From assembly GCF_000746025.2 (NCBI RefSeq), contig NZ_CP045798.1:1846501-1910500 (forward strand): a stretch of 64,000 nt of DNA, given 5' to 3'. The stretch comes from Thermanaerosceptrum fracticalcis. Lineage in GTDB: Bacteria > Bacillota > Peptococcia > DRI-13. Shown one piece after another: positions 16,519-25,379 of the stretch. The position numbers and the translations under genes are program-made. Below the pieces are notes generated by a model. It did no database searches. It saw nothing but the letters and a program-made list of their open reading frames with translations, and was not told where the DNA came from. Within the stretch, counting starts at the first letter, position 1, and each line of letters begins with the position of its first letter.

Positions 16519-17739
16519 GTGGATATAATGGAAAAAAACCGCCCCGTATGGGCAGAAATCAACTTGAAAAACATCATTCACAATTATCGAGAAGTAAGAC
16601 GTATAATTGACCCCCATGTGCAAGTGATGGCCATTGTAAAGGCTAACGCTTACGGACACGGGGCGATAGAGGTAGCGAGGTCTTTGAGTAGCGCTGGCGT
16701 AGACAAATTTGGTGTAGCCCTCATGAATGAAGCTGTTCAGTTGAGAAAGGCCGGAATTGATAAGCCAATCCTTATCTTGGGTTGGACGCCAGTGGATGAT
16801 TATGCCAGAGCACTTAAACACCAGATTACCTTGACCCTATTTTCTCTGAAAGAAGCCCAGGCCTTATCACAGTTAGCGTTAGAAAAAAATCAGAAGGCAA
16901 CCGTACATATCAAGCTTGATACTGGAATGGGTCGTATTGGATTCCAGGCGGATCAACCGGGTTTACAACAGGTGGGAGAAATTTTAAAATTACCGGGCCT
17001 TGATGTGGAAGGTATTTTTACCCATTTTGCCAAGGCTGATGAAAATGATAAATCCTATACTCGTAAACAGTTGGAAATCTACCTGGACTTTGTAACCAAC
17101 CTGGAAAAAAGTACTGGCTTTAGATTCAAAATAAAACATGCCGCAAACAGCGCAGCAATTATTGATTATCCCCAGGCACATTTGGATTTGGTGCGGCCTG
17201 GTATCATACTTTACGGGCTAAAACCTTCAGACGAAGTGGATATGTCGAAAGTAGAATTACGCCAGGCTATGGCCTTACGGGCTAGGGTGTCCCATGTTAA
17301 ACAGGTGCCACCAGGTTGTTCTATCAGTTATGGTGGCAAGTTTGTTACCCGGGAGCCTTCAGTAATTGCTACTTTGCCCCTGGGATATGCAGATGGTTAC
17401 AGTCGGCTGCTATCAGGAAAGGCACAGGTCCTGTGTAAAGGGGAGAAGGCGCCAGTCGTAGGCCGTATTTGTATGGATCAACTGATGTTGGACGCTACAC
17501 ATCTCAAGGGCGGTGTGAAGCAAGGGGATACTGTTACTTTGATTGGATGGGACCAGGATAGTTCTATCTCTGTCGATGAGATAGCAGAATTATTGGGAAC
17601 CATCAATTATGAAGTGGTTTGTATGGTAACAGCGCGCGTTCCAAGACTCCATTTTTCCATACCTAGTAATTCCCTATGCAGCGGAAATTGCCAACAAGGG
17701 CTGGAAACAGGCTGTTCTGAAAAATGCCAGCCTGGCTAA
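16519..17739 (+). CDS. alr: Alanine racemase
   Basis: PLP enzyme interconverting L- and D-alanine. The PLP lysine is in IVKANAYGHGA (about residue 37), the second catalytic base tyrosine in SISYGGKF, and PLP-binding segments LDTGMGRIGF and LPLGYADGYSR are intact. GTG start nine bases after GAGGTG; an in-frame ATG nine bases later is the alternative. The true domain ends near VTARVPRLHF; the last 26 residues, with four cysteines, come from reading out of frame through an alanine dehydrogenase remnant, showing that a deletion removed the native stop codon. Likely still functional. Transcribed from a sigma-54 promoter. Confidence 0.93.
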   Translation: MDIMEKNRPVWAEINLKNIIHNYREVRRIIDPHVQVMAIVKANAYGHGAIEVARSLSSAGVDKFGVALMNEAVQLRKAGIDKPILILGWTPVDDYARALKHQITLTLFSLKEAQALSQLALEKNQKATVHIKLDTGMGRIGFQADQPGLQQVGEILKLPGLDVEGIFTHFAKADENDKSYTRKQLEIYLDFVTNLEKSTGFRFKIKHAANSAAIIDYPQAHLDLVRPGIILYGLKPSDEVDMSKVELRQAMALRARVSHVKQVPPGCSISYGGKFVTREPSVIATLPLGYADGYSRLLSGKAQVLCKGEKAPVVGRICMDQLMLDATHLKGGVKQGDTVTLIGWDQDSSISVDEIAELLGTINYEVVCMVTARVPRLHFSIPSNSLCSGNCQQGLETGCSEKCQPG

Positions 17740-17830
17740 GGGTCTTAACGTGGTTAACGGCCAGATTACCTACAAGGCTGTGGCTGAGACCCATAACCTG
17801 TCCTATACACCGCTGGAGCAAGCCATATAA
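17657..17830 (+). pseudogene. ald remnant: C-terminal end of alanine dehydrogenase
   Basis: In the frame ending at the TAA of 17828-17830 the sequence reads ...YAAEIANKGWKQAV, LKNASLAKGLNVVNG and AVAETHNLSYTPLEQAI, the conserved tail of alanine dehydrogenase. The rest of the gene is absent and the piece is fused out of frame to the end of alr. An intact ald would have oxidised L-alanine to pyruvate with NAD. Confidence 0.8.
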
Positions 17831-17898
17831 CTATCCGTAACAGATAATTACGTAGTAGTAGATTAAGATGGTTGGCGAATAAAAAAAGGAGGTTCAAT

Positions 17899-18762
17899 AT
17901 GAGGGCTGTTGGTTTGTTTGATGGAAAAATTATTGAGGTTGATGAACCGGTAATACGTATTGAAGACCGCGGCTACCAATTTGGTGACGGCGTGTATGAT
18001 GCCTGGGTAGCAATTAACGGTAAACATTTTTTACGGAAAGAGCACCTGGACAGATTAGAAAGAAGCTGTAATCTCATCGGAATCAAACCTTGTTATACAC
18101 GTAGGGAAGTAGAGGAATTTACAGACAAAATGCTCCAAGAGTCCGGTATAGATTTTGGCATTATCTATCTGCAGTGGACTCGGGGCTGGCAGTCTCCACG
18201 AAGCCACATAATCGGCAAGGATGTTAAACCTCTCATATCCGGTATGGCATTCCCTCTCAACCCCTATCCCGAAGAATTTTTTACCAAAGGAGTCAAGACT
18301 ATTTTTTATCCTGACGAGCGTCATCTTATGTGCCATATCAAAACTCTTAACCTGTTAGGAAGTGTGAGGGGTAAAAATGCTGCTGCTGAAGCAGATGCCT
18401 ATGAGGTTCTCTTTGTACGTGAAATGAATAACGGTTCGTTTGTAACCGAGTGTAGTCTTAGCAACTGCTTTGCAGTTAAAAACGGGGTTATTTACACTGC
18501 TCCCAACGGCAAGTATATTCTGCCCGGTATTACCCGCGGTGTTATCATCGATCTGGCTAAAAATCTCGGATATAAATTAGTGGAGGAATTCCAGACACCG
18601 GATTTCTTTAGAAATGCCGATGAGATTTTTATTACCAACGCCACTGCGGTTATGCCCAATACCGTATTGGATGGGAAACCCGTAGGAGACGGTAAAGTTG
18701 GACCTGTTACCAAAGCCCTGATAGCAGAATACCAAAAGCTTATTGATAAAGTTTGCTATTGA
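17899..18762 (+). CDS. dat: D-amino acid aminotransferase (class IV)
   Basis: Fold-type IV PLP aminotransferase, 287 residues, converting D-alanine and 2-oxoglutarate to pyruvate and D-glutamate. Family motifs: IEDRGYQFGDGVYD near 26-39, the PLP lysine in CHIKTLNLLGSV, FVTECSLSNCFAV, and the phosphate-cup ILPGITRGVI and TNATAVMPN. The ATG at 17899 follows AGGAGG by six bases; nine codons upstream of it are not expected to be translated. Downstream of alr it would complete L-Ala to D-Ala to pyruvate, replacing the lost dehydrogenase. A branched-chain aminotransferase role is less likely. Confidence 0.88.
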   Translation: MRAVGLFDGKIIEVDEPVIRIEDRGYQFGDGVYDAWVAINGKHFLRKEHLDRLERSCNLIGIKPCYTRREVEEFTDKMLQESGIDFGIIYLQWTRGWQSPRSHIIGKDVKPLISGMAFPLNPYPEEFFTKGVKTIFYPDERHLMCHIKTLNLLGSVRGKNAAAEADAYEVLFVREMNNGSFVTECSLSNCFAVKNGVIYTAPNGKYILPGITRGVIIDLAKNLGYKLVEEFQTPDFFRNADEIFITNATAVMPNTVLDGKPVGDGKVGPVTKALIAEYQKLIDKVCY

Positions 18763-18770
18763 AAAGGTTC

Positions 18771-18810
18771 GGATAGTTGTTGAAAGACTATAATCTTTCG
18801 ACAACTATCC
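18771..18810 (+). terminator. 17-bp hairpin after dat
   Basis: GGATAGTTGT-T-GAAAGA / TCTTTC-G-ACAACTATCC with a 6-base loop. It lacks a T-tract, so it may be an mRNA-stabilising or partial terminator structure between dat and ykvI. Confidence 0.5.
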
Positions 18811-18971
18811 CCCAGTATAGGTTTAATAAAAGGATTTATATTTAGGATTAATATATGCAGTTGCTTTTATTGAAAGGGGGGAAAGGGAGGCTGCAAAGTA
18901 AGAAAAAAGTAAAGAAAGGCTAATGTATCACGGGGTAAACTATACACTATTAATTAAAAGGGGGAAATAGA

Positions 18972-20075
18972 ATGACAGAGGGCAAGTCCAGTAGCTTACT
19001 AAACATTATCCGTTACGCAGGCGCTTACATCGCACTTATTATCGGCGCCGGTTTTGCATCTGGCCAGGAAGTAATGCAGTTCTTCACTACTTTTGGTTAT
19101 TTAAGTTTAGGTAGTTTTGCAATTGTAATCGTGTTGTTTGCCTTTTTCGGTGTAGTTTTCGTGAATATGGGCCATCGTTTAAATTGTAATACCCACGGCC
19201 CGGTGCTTCGCTATTTTTGTGGGAATCACCTTGGCACTTTTTTCGAGTGGGTTACGACATTCTTTATTTTCGGTATTTTTGCTATTATGATTTCCGGCGG
19301 CGGTGCAGCCTTAACGCAGTACTATGGAATTAACCCATACGTTGGTCGCGCTATTATTACTATAGCATCTATAATTACTGTTTTATTAGGCTTGAATGCA
19401 CTGGTTAATGCTATTAGTGCTATTGCCCCCGTTACTATCATTATTTCTTTAATTATTGGTTTAGCAACATTTATTAACAATCCTGGCGGTTTTGCCAATG
19501 TTACAGCTGCATTACAAACAGTTTCTGTTGCTAAGGCAGCTCCAAACTGGTGGCTATCGCCTTTCATTTACGTTTCATATAACATTATGTGTGCTATTCC
19601 GCTCATGGTTGCCATTGGCCAAAGTGCGCCTGTTATTGGTGAAGCTCGAAAAGGCGCCATTCTTGGTGGTGTTGCTTTAGGTGGAGCCGCTATGATTCTC
19701 AACCTCGGTATGCTCTCAATCATTACCGAAGTATACAATAAAGATATACCCGTTCTTTATATGGCTGATAAGGTTATCCCCGTAATAGGTGCTATCTTCT
19801 CTCTCGTTTTGATTGGTGAAATCTACTCGACAGCTGTACCTTTACTCTATACGTTTGCCGCACGTTTTACCAAGGAAGGGACAAGCCAGTTTAAAAGAAT
19901 GACAATTGGAACTGCTATCGCTGGTTTTGTTGTGGGTTTGTTCCCCTTCGCCAAACTGGTTGGTACTTTATATCCCTTCTTTGGTTACATCGGCCTTTTC
20001 GTTATGGCAGCTGTGTTCTTTAAAACATTCATTAAAAGAGGAACGATTCCCGAGTCATCCAACACTGCTTCATAA
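18972..20075 (+). CDS. YkvI-like amino acid transporter (LeuT fold)
   Basis: Integral membrane protein of 367 residues, about ten helices. Signature near the N-terminus: IIGAGFASGQEVMQFF, the unwound first helix of LeuT-fold carriers, characteristic of YkvI/branched-chain amino acid carrier-like proteins; IMISGGGAAL and VSYNIMCAIPLM follow. The substrate is unproven; the neighbourhood (alanine racemase, D-amino acid aminotransferase) favours alanine or another small amino acid. GGGGG ribosome site before the ATG, strong terminator after. Confidence 0.82.
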   Translation: MTEGKSSSLLNIIRYAGAYIALIIGAGFASGQEVMQFFTTFGYLSLGSFAIVIVLFAFFGVVFVNMGHRLNCNTHGPVLRYFCGNHLGTFFEWVTTFFIFGIFAIMISGGGAALTQYYGINPYVGRAIITIASIITVLLGLNALVNAISAIAPVTIIISLIIGLATFINNPGGFANVTAALQTVSVAKAAPNWWLSPFIYVSYNIMCAIPLMVAIGQSAPVIGEARKGAILGGVALGGAAMILNLGMLSIITEVYNKDIPVLYMADKVIPVIGAIFSLVLIGEIYSTAVPLLYTFAARFTKEGTSQFKRMTIGTAIAGFVVGLFPFAKLVGTLYPFFGYIGLFVMAAVFFKTFIKRGTIPESSNTAS

Positions 20076-20209
20076 AAGATAACACGCAAGAGAAGTCTTG
20101 GTTATATAAAATTAAGAATATCGCATACACTTGCTTTACTCTTTTGCTGGCCGTTTTAACCATAGGATTTATTCTGTTTCTTAATGGTACTTTTACCTGC
20201 AAGATAGAT

Positions 20210-20241
20210 AAGGGATTGACCAAAAAAATGGTCAGTCCCTT
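20210..20241 (+). terminator. Terminator of ykvI-like gene
   Basis: 12-bp stem AAGGGATTGACC/GGTCAGTCCCTT (one G-T pair), followed by TATAGTTA. Confidence 0.75.
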
Positions 20242-20361
20242 TATAGTTACTATTGACATAAAAGGCGGATCCGCAGCACGAGGTGTTCATTAATTCCCGC
20301 TTGGCATTTTGGCAGTTACAAGCATCGTCCCAGAGTATTACAGGATAAGAGGAGTGGCGAG

Positions 20362-20544
20362 GTGAAATCAGGGGTAGTACCGACTCTTCCCGCGGGTGAG
20401 ATTATTATGAATCCCGCTCACAGGTGCATTATTTGGTATATGAATGGGATATTGTCAGTCACGGGGATCAAGAGGAGCAATCCCGAACTGATAGTTTCTG
20501 CCATTCAGGAAGAAGGAGATCGTAGTTTAACGTATAATAAATAA
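20362..20544 (+). CDS. Small ORF of unknown function
   Basis: 60 codons starting with GTG after GAGGAGTGGCGAG. No family recognised; no signal peptide or clear helix pattern. It lies in the 560-bp gap between the transporter terminator and the sigma-54 activator. It may be a remnant or chance ORF. Confidence 0.25.
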   Translation: MKSGVVPTLPAGEIIMNPAHRCIIWYMNGILSVTGIKRSNPELIVSAIQEEGDRSLTYNK

Positions 20545-20639
20545 CAATAAGGCCTTGAGGGGGATATCACCCCCTCTAAACAGCGTAACCTGTTTTCTAA
20601 AAGCATAGACTACACGCATAATGAAAAGAGGGTAAGATT

Positions 20640-22448
20640 ATGACGAAGCTGGGAATGATCAAGGAATTTGTACAGCAGGCTGCAAAAGTTATTGCTGCCA
20701 CCCTGGAGGTAGAAGTGGTCATTATCGATGACCAGCTCTCCATTGTAGCGGGTACAGGAGTTTATGAAGAGAGGGTTGGTAGCGTATTTGAAAAAAATTC
20801 CATTAGTCATCAGGTCCTGGTTACAGGAAAGACCTTTATCATTCCGAATTCCAAGGAACACGAGGCCTGTGAGCTTTGTCCCCATCGCACCCTCTGTCCG
20901 GATGCAGCCGAAATTGCCCTTCCCATTATTGTTCAGGGCGATGTGATCGGGATTTTTGGCATTGTAGCCTGTAATAATGAACAAAAAAATATTATCTTAA
21001 AGCAAGAGAAAAAACTGGTGGATTTCAGCGCCAAAATTTCGGACCTTATCGGTTCAGCTATAGATGCCAGGCAGTTAAATGATCAATTATCCTTATTGGC
21101 TTCGGAATTTCAAACTGTTATTAACTCCGTCACAGATGGTATTATCGCCATCAACGAGTCCGGTATAATCACCCAGGTTAATAATACTGCCCAATCCCTG
21201 TTGAGAGTGCCACGGGAACAATTGCTCAACAAAAAGGCGATAGAAATATTTAAAGATCCCGTAGTCAGTTACGCTCTTATGGCACAAAGCGTGTTGAATA
21301 ACCAGGAAATCTACGCGGAAATTGCAGGAAACAAGCTCTATTTTTTGGCTTCTATGACCCCGATTCTGGGTAAAAACAACGTGGCTGGTAAAGGAAACGT
21401 TTTAGTGATCAGAAATATGTCCGAAGTAAAGAAACTGGTTGGTAACTATCTTAAAAAGCAAAGAAAGATTACCTTCGACGATATTAAGGGAAGCGGTACT
21501 TCTATTACACAAATCAAGGACAAGGCCAGATTGGTTGCTGCAAGTGATTCTACCATTCTTATTCTGGGCGAAAGCGGAACCGGTAAGGAATTGTTTGCCC
21601 GGGCCATTCATTCCGCCAGCTTCAGGGCTGATGGGCCCTTTGTGGCTCTAAATTGCGGAGCCATACCCGAGTCATTGTTGGAAAGCGAGTTGTTTGGTTA
21701 TGATGATGGCGCATTCACCGGGGCAAGGCGGGGGGGTAAGGCAGGACGCTTTGAACTTGCCAATGGCGGAACTCTTTTTTTGGACGAAGTCGGGGATATG
21801 CCACTCCACCTTCAGGTTAAGTTGCTGAGAGTATTGGAGGAAAAAGCAATTATGAGGCTGGGGGGTACTGTTTCTATTCCTGTAGATGTAAGGATCATCA
21901 CTGCCACAAACAAGGATTTGGAAAAGATGGTGCAGAGGGGAGAATTCAGGCAGGATCTGTATTACAGGTTTAATGTTATACCCTTGTTTATTCCTCCACT
22001 ACGGAACAGAAGGGAAGATATATCCATTCTTATGGATTACTTCAGAAGAAAATTTAATACTTTACTGGGTAAAAACGTAACAGGTTTTTCTGCCGAGGCT
22101 GAACAAAAACTTATGAATTATTACTGGCCAGGGAATGTGCGTGAACTGGAAAATGCCATCGAGTATGCCATCAATATGGAACAGAGCAGTATCATTCAGA
22201 TTTCCAGCATACCATCCCATATTCTTGTAGATTTCCGGGGAAATACGGCTGGGGACTCCAATTATTTAGATATACCGACTATGGAGGAAATGGAGAAGGA
22301 GTTAATTGTCAGGGCTTTAAAAAGATACGGCAACACGGCTATCGGTAAAAAGAACGCTGCCAAAGCTCTTTCAGTTGGATCTGCCACATTGTACCGGAAA
22401 ATTAAGAAATACAAGATTACCGATGAGTTAATTAAGAGGTATATATAA
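20640..22448 (+). CDS. Sigma-54-dependent transcriptional activator (sensor-PAS-AAA-Fis)
   Basis: Enhancer-binding protein of 602 residues. N-terminal GAF-like sensor (1-145) with the cysteine-rich [12 protein letters not shown] near residue 79; PAS domain (about 155-270); AAA+ domain (about 280-520) with Walker A GESGTGKE, the sigma-54-contacting GAFTGA loop, Walker [12 protein letters not shown] and the arginine-finger segment [11 protein letters not shown]; Fis-type HTH at the C-terminus ([24 protein letters not shown]). The nearest sigma-54 promoter is that of the alr-dat-ykvI operon 4 kb upstream, so it is the likely activator. The ligand may be an amino acid or redox signal through the cysteines (inference). 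Confidence 0.92.
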   Translation: MTKLGMIKEFVQQAAKVIAATLEVEVVIIDDQLSIVAGTGVYEERVGSVFEKNSISHQVLVTGKTFIIPNSKEHEACELCPHRTLCPDAAEIALPIIVQGDVIGIFGIVACNNEQKNIILKQEKKLVDFSAKISDLIGSAIDARQLNDQLSLLASEFQTVINSVTDGIIAINESGIITQVNNTAQSLLRVPREQLLNKKAIEIFKDPVVSYALMAQSVLNNQEIYAEIAGNKLYFLASMTPILGKNNVAGKGNVLVIRNMSEVKKLVGNYLKKQRKITFDDIKGSGTSITQIKDKARLVAASDSTILILGESGTGKELFARAIHSASFRADGPFVALNCGAIPESLLESELFGYDDGAFTGARRGGKAGRFELANGGTLFLDEVGDMPLHLQVKLLRVLEEKAIMRLGGTVSIPVDVRIITATNKDLEKMVQRGEFRQDLYYRFNVIPLFIPPLRNRREDISILMDYFRRKFNTLLGKNVTGFSAEAEQKLMNYYWPGNVRELENAIEYAINMEQSSIIQISSIPSHILVDFRGNTAGDSNYLDIPTMEEMEKELIVRALKRYGNTAIGKKNAAKALSVGSATLYRKIKKYKITDELIKRYI

Positions 22449-22467
22449 TTTCGAAGGCTGATATAAT

Positions 22468-22569
22468 TTGGATATAATATTAAGTATTTTATCCATTACG
22501 ATTATTGATCTGGCTCTTTCTGGCGATAATGCAGCAGTCATTGGGTTGGCAATTAAAGACCTGCCGTAA
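22468..22569 (+). pseudogene. 5' remnant of a TerC/YjbE family membrane protein gene
   Basis: 33 codons from TTG reading DIILSILSITIIDLALSGDN and AAVIGLAIKDLP before a stop. This is the conserved first helix of TerC-type proteins (LSGDNAxVI is diagnostic); everything downstream is lost. Known TerC genes are linked to manganese export. Confidence 0.7.
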
Positions 22570-22794
22570 TCCCGTTTTTATTCCCGGCAGCATGGGTAAA
22601 CCCTTCTCCTAATTCACGAAAAGGTTCAGGGGGCATAAAGCTTTTGTACTGAACGTACGGGGGGTTTTTTTTGGGCGGTCTGTTTAAGCTGCCTGTCATT
22701 ACACATGCTACAAATCTTACAGTTGCAGCGCATTTTCATTATACTTTGTGAAATATTTTCATGGGTGTTTCCTATACGTTGAAAAAAGCAGGCC
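22570..22794. other. Gene-free decay region
   Basis: Follows the terC remnant. It holds a G6T8 tract near 22660-22672 but no gene or convincing hairpin. Confidence 0.4.
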
Positions 22795-23526
22795 TCACTG
22801 GCCCACTTTCGGTTCTTTTATCTCTATGTTCTCATTAAAATCCGATAGTAAAATACTGATATTGAGAAGATGCTGGGAGTTGCTGCGATGCTCGGCGGAA
22901 ACCTCGGCCTTACGGATAATGCCCTCGTTCCTGTCAATCCACAATTTATAATTAAAATCCTGCCAGTACAGTTCCAGGAACTTATTTTCTCCCCGGGCCA
23001 TGACCTCATAGACACGGCAGGTTTTGCCGCCTATTTTTTCTTTACCGGCATATTTGACCTCGATAATCTGGCTGAAATTAAAACTGCCCAGAGGATTAAT
23101 TTCGGCAATCAGCTGTTCAAAAGCCACCCTTCCCTTGGCCGGAACTTTTAACCAGCCTTTGGAAGTAGTATCTCTCCTGTACATGGTGTCACCTATCTGG
23201 TAGATTTCCACTTCCGCTTTGATGACGGGCAATTCCCCTTTGATATGAACGCTCTGGTGATTCTTTTCCCCCACTACCTGGGATAACACGGATTCTTTCC
23301 CTTCCAGGGTACGTTTGGCAATGGCTTCATAACGATAACTTTTGGCCCCCAGGGTCTTTACCAGCCCCTGTTTTACAGCTTCCTGGGGATCGGGCTGGGT
23401 AACCTCCTCATAGAGATAAAATCCCCCTAATCCCAAGGCCAGGATTAATAATGAAACCAAAAGCCATTTCCAGGGAACCTTTTTGATATTGAAAACAGCT
23501 ATTGGAAATTTCGGTACTAACCTCAT
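22795..23526 (-). CDS. Membrane-anchored extracytoplasmic protein of unknown function
   Basis: About 243 residues: a cytoplasmic N-tail, one transmembrane helix (WLLVSLLILALGLGGFYLY, about residues 22-40), then a roughly 200-residue outside domain of alternating beta strands with YRYEAIAKR, GDTMYRRD, KGWLKVP and CRVYEVMA segments. The pattern resembles lipoprotein-carrier (LolA/LppX-like) half-barrels, but no family is certain. The start is ambiguous: ATG at 23526 with GGGGAG close by, or a TTG six codons upstream. Confidence 0.6.
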   Translation of the reverse strand: MRLVPKFPIAVFNIKKVPWKWLLVSLLILALGLGGFYLYEEVTQPDPQEAVKQGLVKTLGAKSYRYEAIAKRTLEGKESVLSQVVGEKNHQSVHIKGELPVIKAEVEIYQIGDTMYRRDTTSKGWLKVPAKGRVAFEQLIAEINPLGSFNFSQIIEVKYAGKEKIGGKTCRVYEVMARGENKFLELYWQDFNYKLWIDRNEGIIRKAEVSAEHRSNSQHLLNISILLSDFNENIEIKEPKVGQ

Positions 23527-23601
23527 TTCTCCCCACTCCCGCAAGATTCTATCTTATGTAATCTTTACGAGGGGGGAGCGGGAAATATGTCAATTATTTA
23601 G

Positions 23602-23836
23602 CACTGTTCACTCTTTTGTGAGAAGGTCCACGGCCACAACACTACATCATGCATAGCCTCTGCCGCCTCAATAAAAGGACACCCTTGACCATCATGGCCT
23701 TGGCCCCTCGCACCCCTTTTTCAGCGGGCTGGAAGATCAATTTAACTTTTCCCTTAAGTTCATCCTTCATACTTACCAGGATCTCGGCCACGGCCAGTCC
23801 GATGGCCGTATGTCCATCAGGGCCACAAGCATGCAT
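23602..23836 (-). pseudogene. M20 amidohydrolase remnant
   Basis: Encodes the metal-binding region of an AbgB/HipO-like aminoacylase: MHACGPDGHTAIGLAVAEIL followed by KVKLIFQPAEKGVRGAKAM, then a frameshift into AEAMHDVV. The invariant His of CGHDGH is Pro and the general-base Glu of QPAEE is Lys, so even the surviving part could not be catalytic. Both ends of the gene are missing. Confidence 0.75.
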
Positions 23837-23874
23837 GCTCCTTTATTGAATGAAGTTAAGCATGCCCCTTCACC

Positions 23875-25119
23875 TCACTGGTTAGTTTCATTGGCTAAAT
23901 TGATCACTGTCTCCAAAAGTAATTCAGCCCCCCGGGCTATTTCCTCCCATGAACTGTATTCAGCGGGGTTATGACTGATCCCCTCTTTACTGGGAATAAA
24001 AATCATGCCCACCTGAGTTAACTCGGCCATATACATGGCATCATGTCCCGCACCGCTTGGCATAAGTTTGTAGGAATATCCCAGACTACGCGCTGCTTTC
24101 TCCAGAGAACCGACCATTTTGGGAGATAACGCCACTGGGGGTTCGTTTGCCAAAATCTCATACTCAATACCCACATGACGTTTTTGAGAAACTCTTTTCA
24201 GGAGTGCCAGAACCTTCGTTACTGCCAGGTCCTTGCTGTCTTTCTCTATATCCCGTAAATCTATACCCATTTCCACCAAACCTGGAATCACGTTCATAGC
24301 TCCCGGCGAAACACGCACATAACCAACAGTGCCCACAGTATGGGGTCCGGCTTCACTGGCAGCAATCTTCTCCACACCCAAAATAATCTCACTGGCTGCC
24401 GTTAAAGCATCTTCCCGCAGGCTCATGGGAGTTGCTCCTGAATGGTCCGCTCTCCCTTTCACCAGCACCTTAAGACGGGTGGGTGCAGCAATAGCAGTGA
24501 CAATACCGATAGGAATATTTTCAGCTTCCAGGACGCGTCCCTGCTCAATGTGCGTCTCAATAAAGGCGTAGATTTCTCCCGGATTGATACGAACAGTATC
24601 CAGAGCTTCAGGATTTAAGCCAAAATTTTTTAAAGCCTCATAAAGGGAAACTCCTCTATTATCCCTGTAACTTTTTAATTTTTCCACAGAGAGATGACCG
24701 CACATAGCTTTACTGCCCAATGTACCCACACCAAAACGCCCTGATTCCTCAACTGCGAAATTGATTAGTTCTACAGGTCTTCTGGTCTCTACCTTTAGCT
24801 CATTCAAAACACGTATTACCTCTAATGCCGCGACAACTCCTACGGTCCCGTCAAAACGACCGCCCTGGGGAACACTATCCAGGTGGGAACCTATCATGAC
24901 GGGCGCTAAATTTTCTTTTCCCTGTCTTCTGGCCCGCATGTTACCAAAGGCGTCCACTTTGACAGTTAATCCCTCTGATTCCAGAGCCTTTTCTAGGTAG
25001 ACTCTGGCTTCCTGGTCCTCCCGGGTAAAAGCGAGGCGGCTCACGCCGCCCCCTTCCAATTTACCGAAACAGGCCAGGTTCTCCAGGTTTTGTTGGATCC
25101 TTTCTATCTTAACACGCAT
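23875..25119 (-). CDS. M20 family Zn hydrolase (N-carbamoyl-amino acid hydrolase/allantoate amidohydrolase type)
   Basis: 414 residues. Two-metal site segments: GSHLDSVPQGGRFDGTVGV (first His and bridging Asp), FAVEESGRFG (catalytic Glu-Glu), THIEQGRVLE, and SGAGHDAMYMAEL, with the C-terminal EGISHNPAEYSSWEEIARG. The central lid domain contains KGRADHSGATPMSLREDAL. These are hallmarks of the hydantoinase/carbamoylase subfamily, which cleaves N-carbamoyl amino acids, ureidoglycine or allantoate. Start ATG at 25119 follows GGAGG by eight bases. No hydantoinase or purine catabolism genes accompany it, so substrate is open. Confidence 0.88.
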   Translation of the reverse strand: MRVKIERIQQNLENLACFGKLEGGGVSRLAFTREDQEARVYLEKALESEGLTVKVDAFGNMRARRQGKENLAPVMIGSHLDSVPQGGRFDGTVGVVAALEVIRVLNELKVETRRPVELINFAVEESGRFGVGTLGSKAMCGHLSVEKLKSYRDNRGVSLYEALKNFGLNPEALDTVRINPGEIYAFIETHIEQGRVLEAENIPIGIVTAIAAPTRLKVLVKGRADHSGATPMSLREDALTAASEIILGVEKIAASEAGPHTVGTVGYVRVSPGAMNVIPGLVEMGIDLRDIEKDSKDLAVTKVLALLKRVSQKRHVGIEYEILANEPPVALSPKMVGSLEKAARSLGYSYKLMPSGAGHDAMYMAELTQVGMIFIPSKEGISHNPAEYSSWEEIARGAELLLETVINLANETNQ

Positions 25120-25379
25120 AAGCACATCCTCCTTATTACAAGAGCAATAACGACATCATAGTGATATCCTATAATGTCACCTCCATAATTTCATAAGAAC
25201 TCTACCCTGTATACCCCTTGGCCTACAGCATCGTCCTGTTTATTCTCTGTATGCATAAAACTCCCTTACACTAAATTACATAATTTTTAGGGAATGTACA
25301 ATAGGACTCACACAAAGTGTATAGAGACCCAAAAGAAATAGAAGACTCTTGGCCTTCTATTCGTACTCCCTATCGTTTT

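Noticed and set aside
18840-18971. A separate sigma-54 promoter for the ykvI-like transporter
   Set aside because: No GG/GC pair with the right spacing was found, and the gene is most simply served by the alr promoter.
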